Origin: Marinobacterium_D sp050908845
GTDB lineage: Bacteria > Pseudomonadota > Gammaproteobacteria > Pseudomonadales > Balneatricaceae
Assembly (NCBI RefSeq): GCF_050908845.1
Contig: NZ_CP194171.1
Location: 1,984,001 to 2,048,000 of the forward strand
Direction of reading: 5' to 3'
DNA length: 64,000 bases
A model generated the notes under the pieces. That model saw only the letters and a list, made by a program, of their open reading frames with translations, had not been told where the DNA came from and did not search any database. Positions 8,433 to 18,400 of the stretch are shown here, piece by piece. Position 1 is the first letter of the stretch; the number at the start of each line of letters is the position of its first letter. A program made the position numbers and the translations under genes.

Positions 8433-8557
8433 TGCACGCGCTCCGCTCCAGCTGAAAGATGTTTGCGGTCTGCATTATAGGCTGAGCCTCGGCGTAGCCG
8501 TCCAGAGCGTAAAAAGTGATAGAGGGGCCGCGCTGACGAGCCTGGTCACTGAATTTG

Positions 8558-9814
8558 TTAATCGGCTTTATCAAGCACGCGATTCTTGGCCTCGATCCAC
8601 TGCGCCATATACTGGGTGCTTTTCATGCTGTGGTGTCTGAGCATTGCGCCGGTGAAGTTGGCGAGGCGGTGGCTGTCCAGTTCAGACCGGAGCTGTTGTA
8701 GCCGTTCAATCAGGGCATCGGCATGCTGATTAAAGTCAAAGCGCCGGTTGTGCAGCTCAAAGCCCTGCTGCTGATAGCTCAGCCATCGTTCGGGATCGGT
8801 GTAAAGCACAACTGCCTGCTCGGCGAACTGCTCGGGCGTATCGGTTACCGGTTGTGGCCAGTCATTGTCGCCGGCCATGCCTTCGGCGCCGATGGAGGTC
8901 GTCACAGAGGGGGTGCCGCAGGCGAGGGCGTCGACCAGTTTGCCCTTGAGGCCAGCGCCAAAGCGCAGCGGGGCCAGATTAACGCGAGCCTGTCGCATCA
9001 CGCGGTTCACGTCGTCCGCCCAGCCGCGGATCAAAAAGCCCTGTTTGGGATTGTGCAGTTGTGTCGCTTTGGGTGGCGGATAGGCGCCGTAGATATGCAG
9101 TTCGGCCTCCGGCAGTCGGGCTCGTATCAGCGGCCAGATCGTCTGCTTCAGCCAGAGTACCGCGTCCCAGTTAGGCGCATGGCGGAAGTTGCCGATGACA
9201 ATGAAATGCTGGCGCTCATTAAAAGAGGGCAGGAGTTGCTGCTGTTCTGATGTGACCGCGGGCTGCATGAACGGACTTTCCAGCAGCAGTGTCGGGTCAA
9301 CCTTGAAAGTCTCCCGAAGCAGAGCGATCTCCGCCCGGGATATCATCAGTGTCAGGTCGCTGCGCAGGATAGCGGCAACTTCACGTTTGGCATGCTCCGA
9401 TAACAGCTGCTCCGCCGGGACATCGAGTTCAACCTGTCCACTTTGCTTGCTGGCCTGGTGACGAGCGTGGCGCAGACAGGACAGGTCTTCGGTGTCGAGC
9501 AATCGGATAGCATCCGGGCAGTGTTTTTCCACCCGCCAACCAAACTGCTCCTCCATCATGAAGCGATCGAACATCACCAGATCTGGCTGGAGTTCGCTGA
9601 TAAAGAGATCAAAGCTGGAACAGTTAAGGGCGATACTGACTTCCTGGATGCCGCGAGCGGGAAGGTCGGTGCGATGGATGCTCTTCTCGGCGGGGCTGGC
9701 AAAGGTGACCTGCCAGTTCTGGCGACGAAAAGCCTCAAGCAGGGCCAGCATACGGTAACCGGCAGCGCTGGATGCAGGTTCAGGCCAGACGTAACCGATA
9801 ACGAGAACGTTCAT
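8558..9814 (-). CDS. Family-4-like glycosyltransferase
   Basis: The protein is a 418-residue GT-B glycosyltransferase. The N-terminal domain starts MNVLVIGYVWPEPASSAAGYR. The C-terminal sugar-nucleotide domain has FIVIGNFRHAPNWDAV and the donor-binding stretch GAGLKGKLVDALACGTP followed by Glu in GAEGM. The start is at 9814, preceded by GGGTGG; an upstream in-frame ATG at 9943 would run the gene back through tRNA-Pro and is rejected. It is an isolated gene just downstream of a tRNA array, so it might be an acquired cell-surface polysaccharide gene. The sugar is unknown. Confidence 0.85.
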   Translation of the reverse strand: MNVLVIGYVWPEPASSAAGYRMLALLEAFRRQNWQVTFASPAEKSIHRTDLPARGIQEVSIALNCSSFDLFISELQPDLVMFDRFMMEEQFGWRVEKHCPDAIRLLDTEDLSCLRHARHQASKQSGQVELDVPAEQLLSEHAKREVAAILRSDLTLMISRAEIALLRETFKVDPTLLLESPFMQPAVTSEQQQLLPSFNERQHFIVIGNFRHAPNWDAVLWLKQTIWPLIRARLPEAELHIYGAYPPPKATQLHNPKQGFLIRGWADDVNRVMRQARVNLAPLRFGAGLKGKLVDALACGTPSVTTSIGAEGMAGDNDWPQPVTDTPEQFAEQAVVLYTDPERWLSYQQQGFELHNRRFDFNQHADALIERLQQLRSELDSHRLANFTGAMLRHHSMKSTQYMAQWIEAKNRVLDKAD

Positions 9815-9882
9815 GCAGAATAATCCACCCGGATAAGAATGCTTGGATCTAAAGGGTGGTTCAGGAGGGGAGGTGAAGAAGA

Positions 9883-9959
<77 letters not shown>

Positions 9960-9975
9960 ACTTTCTACTTCAGGA

Positions 9976-10051
9976 TGGCTCCTCGAGCTGGACTCGAACC
10001 AGCGACCAATAGATTAACAGTCTACTGCTCTACCAACTGAGCTATCGAGGA
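9976..10051 (-). tRNA. tRNA-Asn (anticodon GTT), copy 2
   Basis: A 76-base cloverleaf on the minus strand starts TCCTCGATAGCTCAG. It has anticodon GTT in GACTGTTAATC, T-loop GGTTCGAGTCC and an encoded CCA. It is identical to the copy at 10077-10152. Confidence 0.97.
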
Positions 10052-10076
10052 ATATCCCGTTCTCGATTTAGGTGAT

Positions 10077-10152
10077 TGGCTCCTCGAGCTGGACTCGAAC
10101 CAGCGACCAATAGATTAACAGTCTACTGCTCTACCAACTGAGCTATCGAGGA
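10077..10152 (-). tRNA. tRNA-Asn (anticodon GTT), copy 1
   Basis: This is the same 76-base sequence as the neighbouring tRNA-Asn, 25 bases away. It is the promoter-proximal gene of a three-tRNA unit, Asn-Asn-Pro. Confidence 0.97.
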
Positions 10153-10173
10153 ACACCTCAACCGAGGCCGCGT

Positions 10174-10202
10174 ATATTAATGAGGCGGATGGGGTGCGTC
10201 AA
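10174..10202 (-). promoter_or_regulatory. Sigma-70 promoter of the tRNA operon
   Basis: On the minus strand TTGACG (10197-10202) is followed after 17 bases by TAATAT (10174-10179). A GC-rich discriminator (GCGGCC) follows, as in stringently controlled stable-RNA promoters. The first tRNA starts about 20 bases later. Confidence 0.75.
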
Positions 10203-10303
10203 GGAAGAATTTTAAAAGTTTTCGTAACCGGCTCATGCAGTGTAATCTCCTGATCAAATAATGACTTACATCCATCGTAAGCGCGATCAGGAGCCAAGGC
10301 CCC

Positions 10304-12046
10304 ATGACCCTCATATCCGGAAAAGATGCCCCGCTGAACCAGTCAATTGTCAAGATGCAAGATAGGTTGAAATCACTGGGCTTCGAGCTTGAAGAGCTGG
10401 AATGGCGCAACCCGGTACCTCATGTCTGGTCGGTACACCTCCGTGATCGGAACTGCCCGACCCTTTCAACCAGAGGTAAAGGGAGCAGCCGTGATGCGGC
10501 GCTGGCGAGTGCGTTGGGGGAGTTCTTCGAGCGGGCCGCGACCAATAGTTTTTTCTCCGACTATTACCTCGGTGAACAGATAGCGCATGGCGAATTCGTA
10601 CATTATCCCAACGAACGCTGGTTCGAGCCTGCTGCGGGGCGCTGGCCGGATGGCCTGCTCGATTCGGTGACCCGGGATCATTACGACTTTCACGATGAGC
10701 TGGATCCGGCTGATCTGATTGACCTGAACTCCAGCAACTGGGATCGAGGCATCTGTGCCTTGCCCTTCGTCTGTCAGCGTAGCGCTGAAACCGTCTGGTT
10801 TCCGGTCAACATCATTAGCAACCTGTACGCCAGCAACGGCATGGCGGCGGGTAATAATAAGTGGGAAGCACGGGTACAGGCGCTGTCAGAGATTTTTGAA
10901 CGGCATATAAAGAGCACGATTATCTCCACGGGCATCAGCCTGCCGCGGATACCCGGATACGTGCTGCGCCGCTACCCCGAGATTATAGAGACCCTGGACC
11001 TGCTCAAATCCCGGGGCCTGGCCGTGGAGATCCGCGATGCATCCCTGGGCGGCAAGTTCCCTCTGGTGAATCTGACACTGATCAACCCGGATGATGGTGG
11101 TTGTCGTGCGGTGTTTGGCGCGCATCCCAAGTTTGAAGTGGCGATGGCACGAGCCTTTACCTCGGCTTTGAATGGAAGCGAGTCGGACCAGCTGGTTGGT
11201 TTCAGTGAACCGACCTTCAATCTGGATGAGGTGGGCACGCCCGAGAATCTTGAGAAACACTTTTTTGAATCCGCCGGAAAGGTAGCCTGGGACCTTCTGT
11301 CCATCGAAACGGACTATCCATTTACCGAGTGGAATATCGAAGGTGACAGTCAGGCGGAGTTCGAAGCGCTGAGCCAGCGCATTCATCGTGTCGATATGGA
11401 TATCTACATCGCGGACTACGAGCACCTGGGCCTGTATGCCTGCAGGATCATCGTACCGGGCATGTCAGAGGTCTATCCGGTCGACAAACTGATAAAACAA
11501 AACAATAACCTGGCGATCGAGATGCGTGCGCCGTTGCTGGGTATCAATGAGCTGGACGCCGAGGTCTACCCGGAGCTGCTGGACTATCTGGACGCGGCAG
11601 GCTTTGATGAGTCGCTCACTGTCGCCGATCTCCTGGGGCTTGTTCCCGATCCCGATACGATTTGGGAGCATTTAAGCGTTGGGGAGCTCAGGCTGCTATT
11701 GCTGCTTGCGGTGGGGCGGCAGGAAGAGGCAATAGACGCAATCCAGGAAGTGTTGGGGGCTGACTCCGTGCCAGCGCAGCGCGCTTTGTTGCTGCGCTGT
11801 GTGAAAGCGGTGCTCTCAATTACTCTGGATCCGGTCAAAGAGCTGAAAAACTATCGCAAGCTGCTGACAAGCATTCATGGTGAGCCGCTGTTCAAGCGTG
11901 CAGTAGCCATGTCCCGCGGCGCTGAAATCTTCGAGGAGTTCAAAACCGACAGCGAGCAGCTGGGCACCTTTACCCGCCACAGCGAACTGCTGGCAGCTTA
12001 TCAACGCTTGCAGTCTCTGAAAGTGGATGCAAACAGCCAAGGCTGA
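10304..12046 (+). CDS. ycaO: YcaO, RimO accessory / ATP-dependent YcaO-domain protein
   Basis: This 580-residue protein matches the length and layout of E. coli YcaO. It has an N-terminal YcaO ATP-binding domain (about residues 50-400) with GKGSSRDAALASALGEFFERA, a hallmark where Ser/Glu residues bind ATP and Mg, and a C-terminal helical repeat domain. In E. coli, YcaO assists RimO in beta-methylthiolation of ribosomal protein S12. YcaO enzymes otherwise activate amide bonds in azoline peptides. It stands alone, with no precursor peptide or McbB-type partner nearby, so the ribosomal role is preferred. It has no C-terminal Pro-rich tail of the azoline type. AGGAG lies 10 bases before the ATG. 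Confidence 0.9.
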   Translation: MTLISGKDAPLNQSIVKMQDRLKSLGFELEELEWRNPVPHVWSVHLRDRNCPTLSTRGKGSSRDAALASALGEFFERAATNSFFSDYYLGEQIAHGEFVHYPNERWFEPAAGRWPDGLLDSVTRDHYDFHDELDPADLIDLNSSNWDRGICALPFVCQRSAETVWFPVNIISNLYASNGMAAGNNKWEARVQALSEIFERHIKSTIISTGISLPRIPGYVLRRYPEIIETLDLLKSRGLAVEIRDASLGGKFPLVNLTLINPDDGGCRAVFGAHPKFEVAMARAFTSALNGSESDQLVGFSEPTFNLDEVGTPENLEKHFFESAGKVAWDLLSIETDYPFTEWNIEGDSQAEFEALSQRIHRVDMDIYIADYEHLGLYACRIIVPGMSEVYPVDKLIKQNNNLAIEMRAPLLGINELDAEVYPELLDYLDAAGFDESLTVADLLGLVPDPDTIWEHLSVGELRLLLLLAVGRQEEAIDAIQEVLGADSVPAQRALLLRCVKAVLSITLDPVKELKNYRKLLTSIHGEPLFKRAVAMSRGAEIFEEFKTDSEQLGTFTRHSELLAAYQRLQSLKVDANSQG

Positions 12047-12052
12047 AACTGA

Positions 12053-12243
12053 CCCCTTTCTGCTGACGGCGCGGCGCTTTGGGATCTGTCTGTACTTGAA
12101 GCTGATGATGAACTACCGCTCAATCCGCGCATCAGCAGAGATGCGGCTTTTAAGCTGAAGAGCGTTAAAGAGCGTTTTAGTGACCTGGATCAAACCCCGC
12201 GATTGAAGGTGATTTCTCCCCCGGATGGCCGTCGGTACCAGTG
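12053..12243 (+). pseudogene. Open frame without start, possible gene remnant
   Basis: A 63-codon frame follows an in-frame TGA at 12050-12052 and ends with TGA at 12241-12243. It contains no ATG, GTG or TTG near its beginning. Its translation is mixed and acidic/basic like a soluble protein (LEADDELPLNPRISRDAAF, then LKVISPPDGRRYQ) and its codon use is like real genes. It may be the tail of a lost gene; I do not recognise it. Confidence 0.25.
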
Positions 12244-12310
12244 AATCCGGGCCTTTCAGGTTTTCTTCTGAGTATTCCTCCGCACCGAACCTCAAGATAA
12301 GCATCCAGCC

Positions 12311-12326
12311 CTGTACCACGGTACAG
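12311..12326. promoter_or_regulatory. Palindrome CTGTACC-AC-GGTACAG, possible operator
   Basis: Perfect 7-base arms with a 2-base centre lie 149 bases before the adhesin start. It is a candidate binding site for a dimeric regulator; none is identified. Confidence 0.35.
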
Positions 12327-12474
12327 TGTTTCCCCTTCCGGTCAGTGCTTTACTGACATCAGATACAGATATTTTACGGTCTGTGTACCTGTTTTGTGCC
12401 AGTGATGCCCAAAGCAGCTGAATGCTTTATAGGAAGTAAACATTACGACGAGCGTCGTCCTCGGGAGGTGTGTC

Positions 12475-15400
12475 ATGTCTGAAGTAATTGGTTCCGTATC
12501 GTTTCTGGAAGGAACGGCTGTCGCCGTGTCGGCAGATGGAGAAGAGCGAACGCTAGCGCTTGGTGACGCAATCATGTCAGATGACGTGGTACGCCCCGCT
12601 GAAGGCTCCCGAATCGAAATTGCACTGACCAACGGCGAAGCTGTTGCGTTGAATGCCGGTGATAACTGGATCGCTGCTGAGGCTGGTGTAGGCACCGAAG
12701 GGCAGTCCGCTGACCTGGGTGATGCGGTCGGTTCAGTCACTGTTGTATCCGGCCAGGTTGTTGCTGTTGCGGCTGACGGCTCCGAGCGTGTCCTGATGGC
12801 GGGCGATCTCATCTATGCAGATGAAGTTATCCGTACCGGCCCGGACGCCCGTATCGAAGTGGCCATGGACTCCGGTGGCCCGGTTGTCCTTGAAGGCGGC
12901 CAGAGCTGGCTTGCTTCTTCCGACACCTACACCCCCGCAGATGAATTTGACACCAGCGAAGCTGTCACCGATGGCGATGCCTTCGCCGGTATAGACGCTA
13001 TCCAGGCCGCCATCCTGGCGGGTCAGGACCCGACCGCCGTCGGTGAAGCAACCGCAGCCGGTGCGCCGGGTGCTGGTGCCGCTCCAGGCGCAGGCCCTGG
13101 TGGTAATGAAGGCGCTGACTTCGTCGTTGTAAACCGTACCGCCGGCGAAGGAACCCCCGAGGCCGGATACCCGACCGTCGGCACATCCTCCACCGTTGAG
13201 CAGCCGCAGAGCGAAGAGGGTGTTATCGTTGAGGATCAGCCTAGTGTATCCGTGGAAGTCAGCGTCGATACGCCGACTGATCCTACCGATCCTACCGATC
13301 CTACCGACCCCACAGATCCTACCGATCCCGGCACCCCGAATAACGATGGTGTCGTTGTAAGTGGTAACAACGTATACATCCCTGAAGGTTCAGATCCGGG
13401 CAATGTTAAGGAAGTGACCTTCAACCTGGTTTTGAGCGAAGCGTACGATCAGGACGTTACCGTGACCTACCAGCTTGGTGGCGGCGATGCCACCTATGGC
13501 ACTGACTGGTATGACGGCGGTACTGGCCCGCAGACTGTAGTAATTCCCCAGGGGACAACCTCGATTCCGGTTACCGTGTATATCGAGCAGGATTTATTGG
13601 TAGAAGGCGACGAGTCCTTCGGTATTCAGATACTCAGTGCAGATAACGCAACGGTTAACCCGGACGCGGCAAGCGGCACTGTCACGATTATTGATGACGA
13701 CTCCACTGTATTCAGCGTTACTGATGCCAGTATCGAAGAAGGTGGTGTAATGACATTCACCGTTACTCGGACAGGTGATGCTGCTTTTGATCAGACAGTA
13801 GATTTCACCACCAGTATTGGTGCTAGTGATACGGCATCGACCAACGATTTCACTTCCACCAGCGGTACGCTGACGTTTGCTCCGGGTGAAACCAGCAAAA
13901 CATTCACAGTACAGACGACCGCAGATACGATTGAGGAGGGGGACGAAACATTTACTGTTTCCCTGAGTGCTCCCAGCGAGGGGGCAGCGATATCGGAAAC
14001 GAATGGTGTAGCTACAGGCACCATAATTGATAACGATACGACAGTTGTACAAAAAGTGACCTCTGACACCAAGGCGGAAGGCAACACGCTGGTTCACACC
14101 GTGACCCTGAGTGGCGAGAGCGTCAATGACGAGACCTTCAGCTTCAGCCTGACCGACAACACCACCGAGCCGGAAGACTGGAGTAACCTGCAGTTCAGCG
14201 ACAATGTGGTGAACAACGGCGACGGTACCATCACGGTGCCGGCGGGCGTGACCAGCTTCACCATCAGCACCGATGCGGCGACCGATGCCAACGTTGAGGA
14301 CCCCGAGTTCTACGACCTGGTGGTCGGCGGTGTGGCTGCGACCGGTACCATTACCGATGCCAGCGAGATCACCGTTGAAGACGTGACCTCTGACACCAAG
14401 GCGGAAGGCAACACGCTGGTTCACACCGTGACCCTGAGTGGCGAGAGCGTCAATGACGAGACCTTCAGCTTCAGCCTGACCGACAACACCACCGAGCCGG
14501 AGGACTGGAGTAACCTGCAGTTCAGCGACAATGTGGTGAACAACGGCGACGGTACCATCACGGTGCCAGCGGGCGTGACCAGCTTCACCATCAGCACCGA
14601 TGCGGCGACCGATGCCAACGTTGAGGACCCCGAGTTCTACGACCTGGTGGTCGGTGGTGTGGCTGCGACCGGTACCATTACCGATGCCAGCGAGATCACC
14701 GTTGAAGACGTGACCTCTGACACCAAGGCGGAAGGCAACACGCTGGTTCACACCGTGACCCTGAGTGGCGAGAGCGTCAATGACGAGACCTTCAGCTTCA
14801 GCCTGACCGACAACACCACCGAGCCGGAGGACTGGAGCAACCTGCAGTTCAGCGACAATGTGGTGAACAACGGCGACGGTACCATCACGGTGCCGGCGGG
14901 CGTGACCAGCTTCACCATCAGCACCGATGCGGCGACCGATGCCAACGTTGAGGACCCCGAGTTCTACGACCTGGTGGTCGGTGGTGTGGCTGCGACCGGT
15001 ACCATTACCGATGCCAGCGAGATCACCGTTGAAGACGTGACCTCTGACACCAAGGCGGAAGGCAACACGCTGGTTCACACCGTGACCCTGAGTGGCGAGA
15101 GCGTCAATGACGAGACCTTCAGCTTCAGCCTGACCGACAACACCACCGAGCCGGAGGACTGGAGCAACCTGCAGTTCAGCGACAATGTGGTGAACAACGG
15201 CGACGGTACCATCACGGTGCCGGCGGGCGTGACCAGCTTCACCATCAGCACCGATGCGGCGACCGATGCCAACGTTGAGGACCCCGAGTTCTACGACCTG
15301 GTGGTCGGTGGTGTGGCTGCGACCGGTACCATTACCGATGCGAGCGAGATCACCGTTGAAGACGTGACCTCTGACACCAAGGCGGAAGGCAACACGCTGG

Positions 15401-18400
15401 TTCACACCGTGACCCTGAGTGGCGAGAGCGTCAATGACGAGACCTTCAGCTTCAGCCTGACCGACAACACCACCGAGCCGGAGGACTGGAGCAACCTGCA
15501 GTTCAGCGACAATGTGGTGAACAACGGCGACGGTACCATCACGGTGCCGGCGGGCGTGACCAGCTTCACCATCAGCACCGATGCGGCGACCGATGCCAAC
15601 GTTGAGGACCCCGAGTTCTACGACCTGGTGGTCGGCGGTGTGGCTGCGACCGGTACCATTACCGATGCCAGCGAGATCACCGTTGAAGACGTGACCTCTG
15701 ACACCAAGGCGGAAGGCAACACGCTGGTTCACACCGTGACCCTGAGTGGCGAGAGCGTCAATGATGAGACCTTCAGCTTCAGCCTGACCGACAACACCAC
15801 CGAGCCGGAGGACTGGAGTAATCTGCAGTTCAGCGACAATGTGGTGAACAACGGCGACGGTACCATCACGGTGCCGGCGGGCGTGACCAGCTTCACCATC
15901 AGCACCGATGCGGCGACCGATGCCAACGTTGAGGACCCCGAGTTCTACGACCTGGTGGTCGGTGGTGTGGCTGCGACCGGTACCATTACCGATGCCAGCG
16001 AGATCACCGTTGAAGACGTGACCTCTGACACCAAGGCGGAAGGCAACACGCTGGTTCACACCGTGACCCTGAGTGGCGAGAGCGTCAATGACGAGACCTT
16101 CAGCTTCAGCCTGACCGACAACACCACCGAGCCGGAGGACTGGAGTAACCTGCAGTTCAGCGACAATGTGGTGAACAACGGCGACGGTACCATCACGGTG
16201 CCGGCGGGCGTGACCAGCTTCACCATCAGCACCGATGCGGCGACCGATGCCAACGTTGAGGACCCCGAGTTCTACGACCTGGTGGTCGGTGGTGTGGCTG
16301 CGACCGGTACCATTACCGATGCCAGCGAGATCACCGTTGAAGACGTGACCTCTGACACCAAGGCGGAAGGCAACACGCTGGTTCACACCGTGACCCTGAG
16401 TGGCGAGAGCGTCAATGACGAGACCTTCAGCTTCAGCCTGACCGACAACACCACCGAGCCGGAGGACTGGAGCAACCTGCAGTTCAGCGACAATGTGGTG
16501 AACAACGGCGACGGTACCATCACGGTGCCGGCGGGCGTGACCAGCTTCACCATCAGCACCGATGCGGCGACCGATGCCAACGTTGAGGACCCCGAGTTCT
16601 ACGACCTGGTGGTCGGCGGTGTGGCTGCGACCGGTACCATTACCGATGCCAGCGAGATCACCGTTGAAGACGTGACCTCTGACACCAAGGCGGAAGGCAA
16701 CACGCTGGTTCACACCGTGACCCTGAGTGGCGAGAGCGTCAATGATGAGACCTTCAGCTTCAGCCTGACCGACAACACCACCGAGCCGGAGGACTGGAGT
16801 AATCTGCAGTTCAGCGACAATGTGGTGAACAACGGCGACGGTACCATCACGGTGCCGGCGGGCGTGACCAGCTTCACCATCAGCACCGATGCGGCGACCG
16901 ATGCCAACGTTGAGGACCCCGAGTTCTACGACCTGGTGGTCGGCGGTGTGGCTGCGACCGGTACCATTACCGATGCCAGCGAGATCACCGTTGAAGACGT
17001 GACCTCTGACACCAAGGCGGAAGGCAACACGCTGGTTCACACCGTGACCCTGAGTGGCGAGAGCGTCAATGACGAGACCTTCAGCTTCAGCCTGACCGAC
17101 AACACCACCGAGCCGGAGGACTGGAGTAACCTGCAGTTCAGCGACAATGTGGTGAACAACGGCGACGGTACCATCACGGTGCCAGCGGGCGTGACCAGCT
17201 TCACCATCAGCACCGATGCGGCGACCGATGCCAACGTTGAGGACCCCGAGTTCTACGACCTGGTGGTCGGTGGTGTGGCTGCGACCGGTACCATTACCGA
17301 TGCCAGCGAGATCACCGTTGAAGACGTGACCTCTGACACCAAGGCGGAAGGCAACACGCTGGTTCACACCGTGACCCTGAGTGGCGAGAGCGTCAATGAC
17401 GAGACCTTCAGCTTCAGCCTGACCGACAACACCACCGAGCCGGAGGACTGGAGCAACCTGCAGTTCAGCGACAATGTGGTGAACAACGGCGACGGTACCA
17501 TCACGGTGCCGGCGGGCGTGACCAGCTTCACCATCAGCACCGATGCGGCGACCGATGCCAACGTTGAGGACCCCGAGTTCTACGACCTGGTGGTCGGTGG
17601 TGTGGCTGCGACCGGTACCATTACCGATGCCAGCGAGATCACCGTTGAAGACGTGACCTCTGACACCAAGGCGGAAGGCAACACGCTGGTTCACACCGTG
17701 ACCCTGAGTGGCGAGAGCGTCAATGACGAGACCTTCAGCTTCAGCCTGACCGACAACACCACCGAGCCGGAGGACTGGAGCAACCTGCAGTTCAGCGACA
17801 ATGTGGTGAACAACGGCGACGGTACCATCACGGTGCCGGCGGGCGTGACCAGCTTCACCATCAGCACCGATGCGGCGACCGATGCCAACGTTGAGGACCC
17901 CGAGTTCTACGACCTGGTGGTCGGTGGTGTGGCTGCGACCGGTACCATTACCGATGCGAGCGAGATCACCGTTGAAGACGTGACCTCTGACACCAAGGCG
18001 GAAGGCAACACGCTGGTTCACACCGTGACCCTGAGTGGCGAGAGCGTCAATGACGAGACCTTCAGCTTCAGCCTGACCGACAACACCACCGAGCCGGAGG
18101 ACTGGAGCAACCTGCAGTTCAGCGACAATGTGGTGAACAACGGCGACGGTACCATCACGGTGCCGGCGGGCGTGACCAGCTTCACCATCAGCACCGATGC
18201 GGCGACCGATGCCAACGTTGAGGACCCCGAGTTCTACGACCTGGTGGTCGGCGGTGTGGCTGCGACCGGTACCATTACCGATGCCAGCGAGATCACCGTT
18301 GAAGACGTGACCTCTGACACCAAGGCGGAAGGCAACACGCTGGTTCACACCGTGACCCTGAGTGGCGAGAGCGTCAATGATGAGACCTTCAGCTTCAGCC

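Larger units (their letters stand above)
12047..12474. other. Region upstream of the adhesin, with possible gene remnant
   Basis: This 428-base gap has no intact gene. Bases 12053-12243 form an open frame without a normal start codon but with gene-like codon choice (see separate entry). A perfect palindrome, CTGTACC-AC-GGTACAG, sits at 12311-12326 and could be an operator for the adhesin gene. The adhesin start has GGGAGG 7-8 bases upstream. Confidence 0.4.

Noticed and set aside
10304..12046. YcaO and SagB as parts of a peptide-toxin cluster
   Set aside because: They are 26 kb apart, with no precursor peptide or McbB/TfuA partner; ycaO matches the E. coli ribosomal type.
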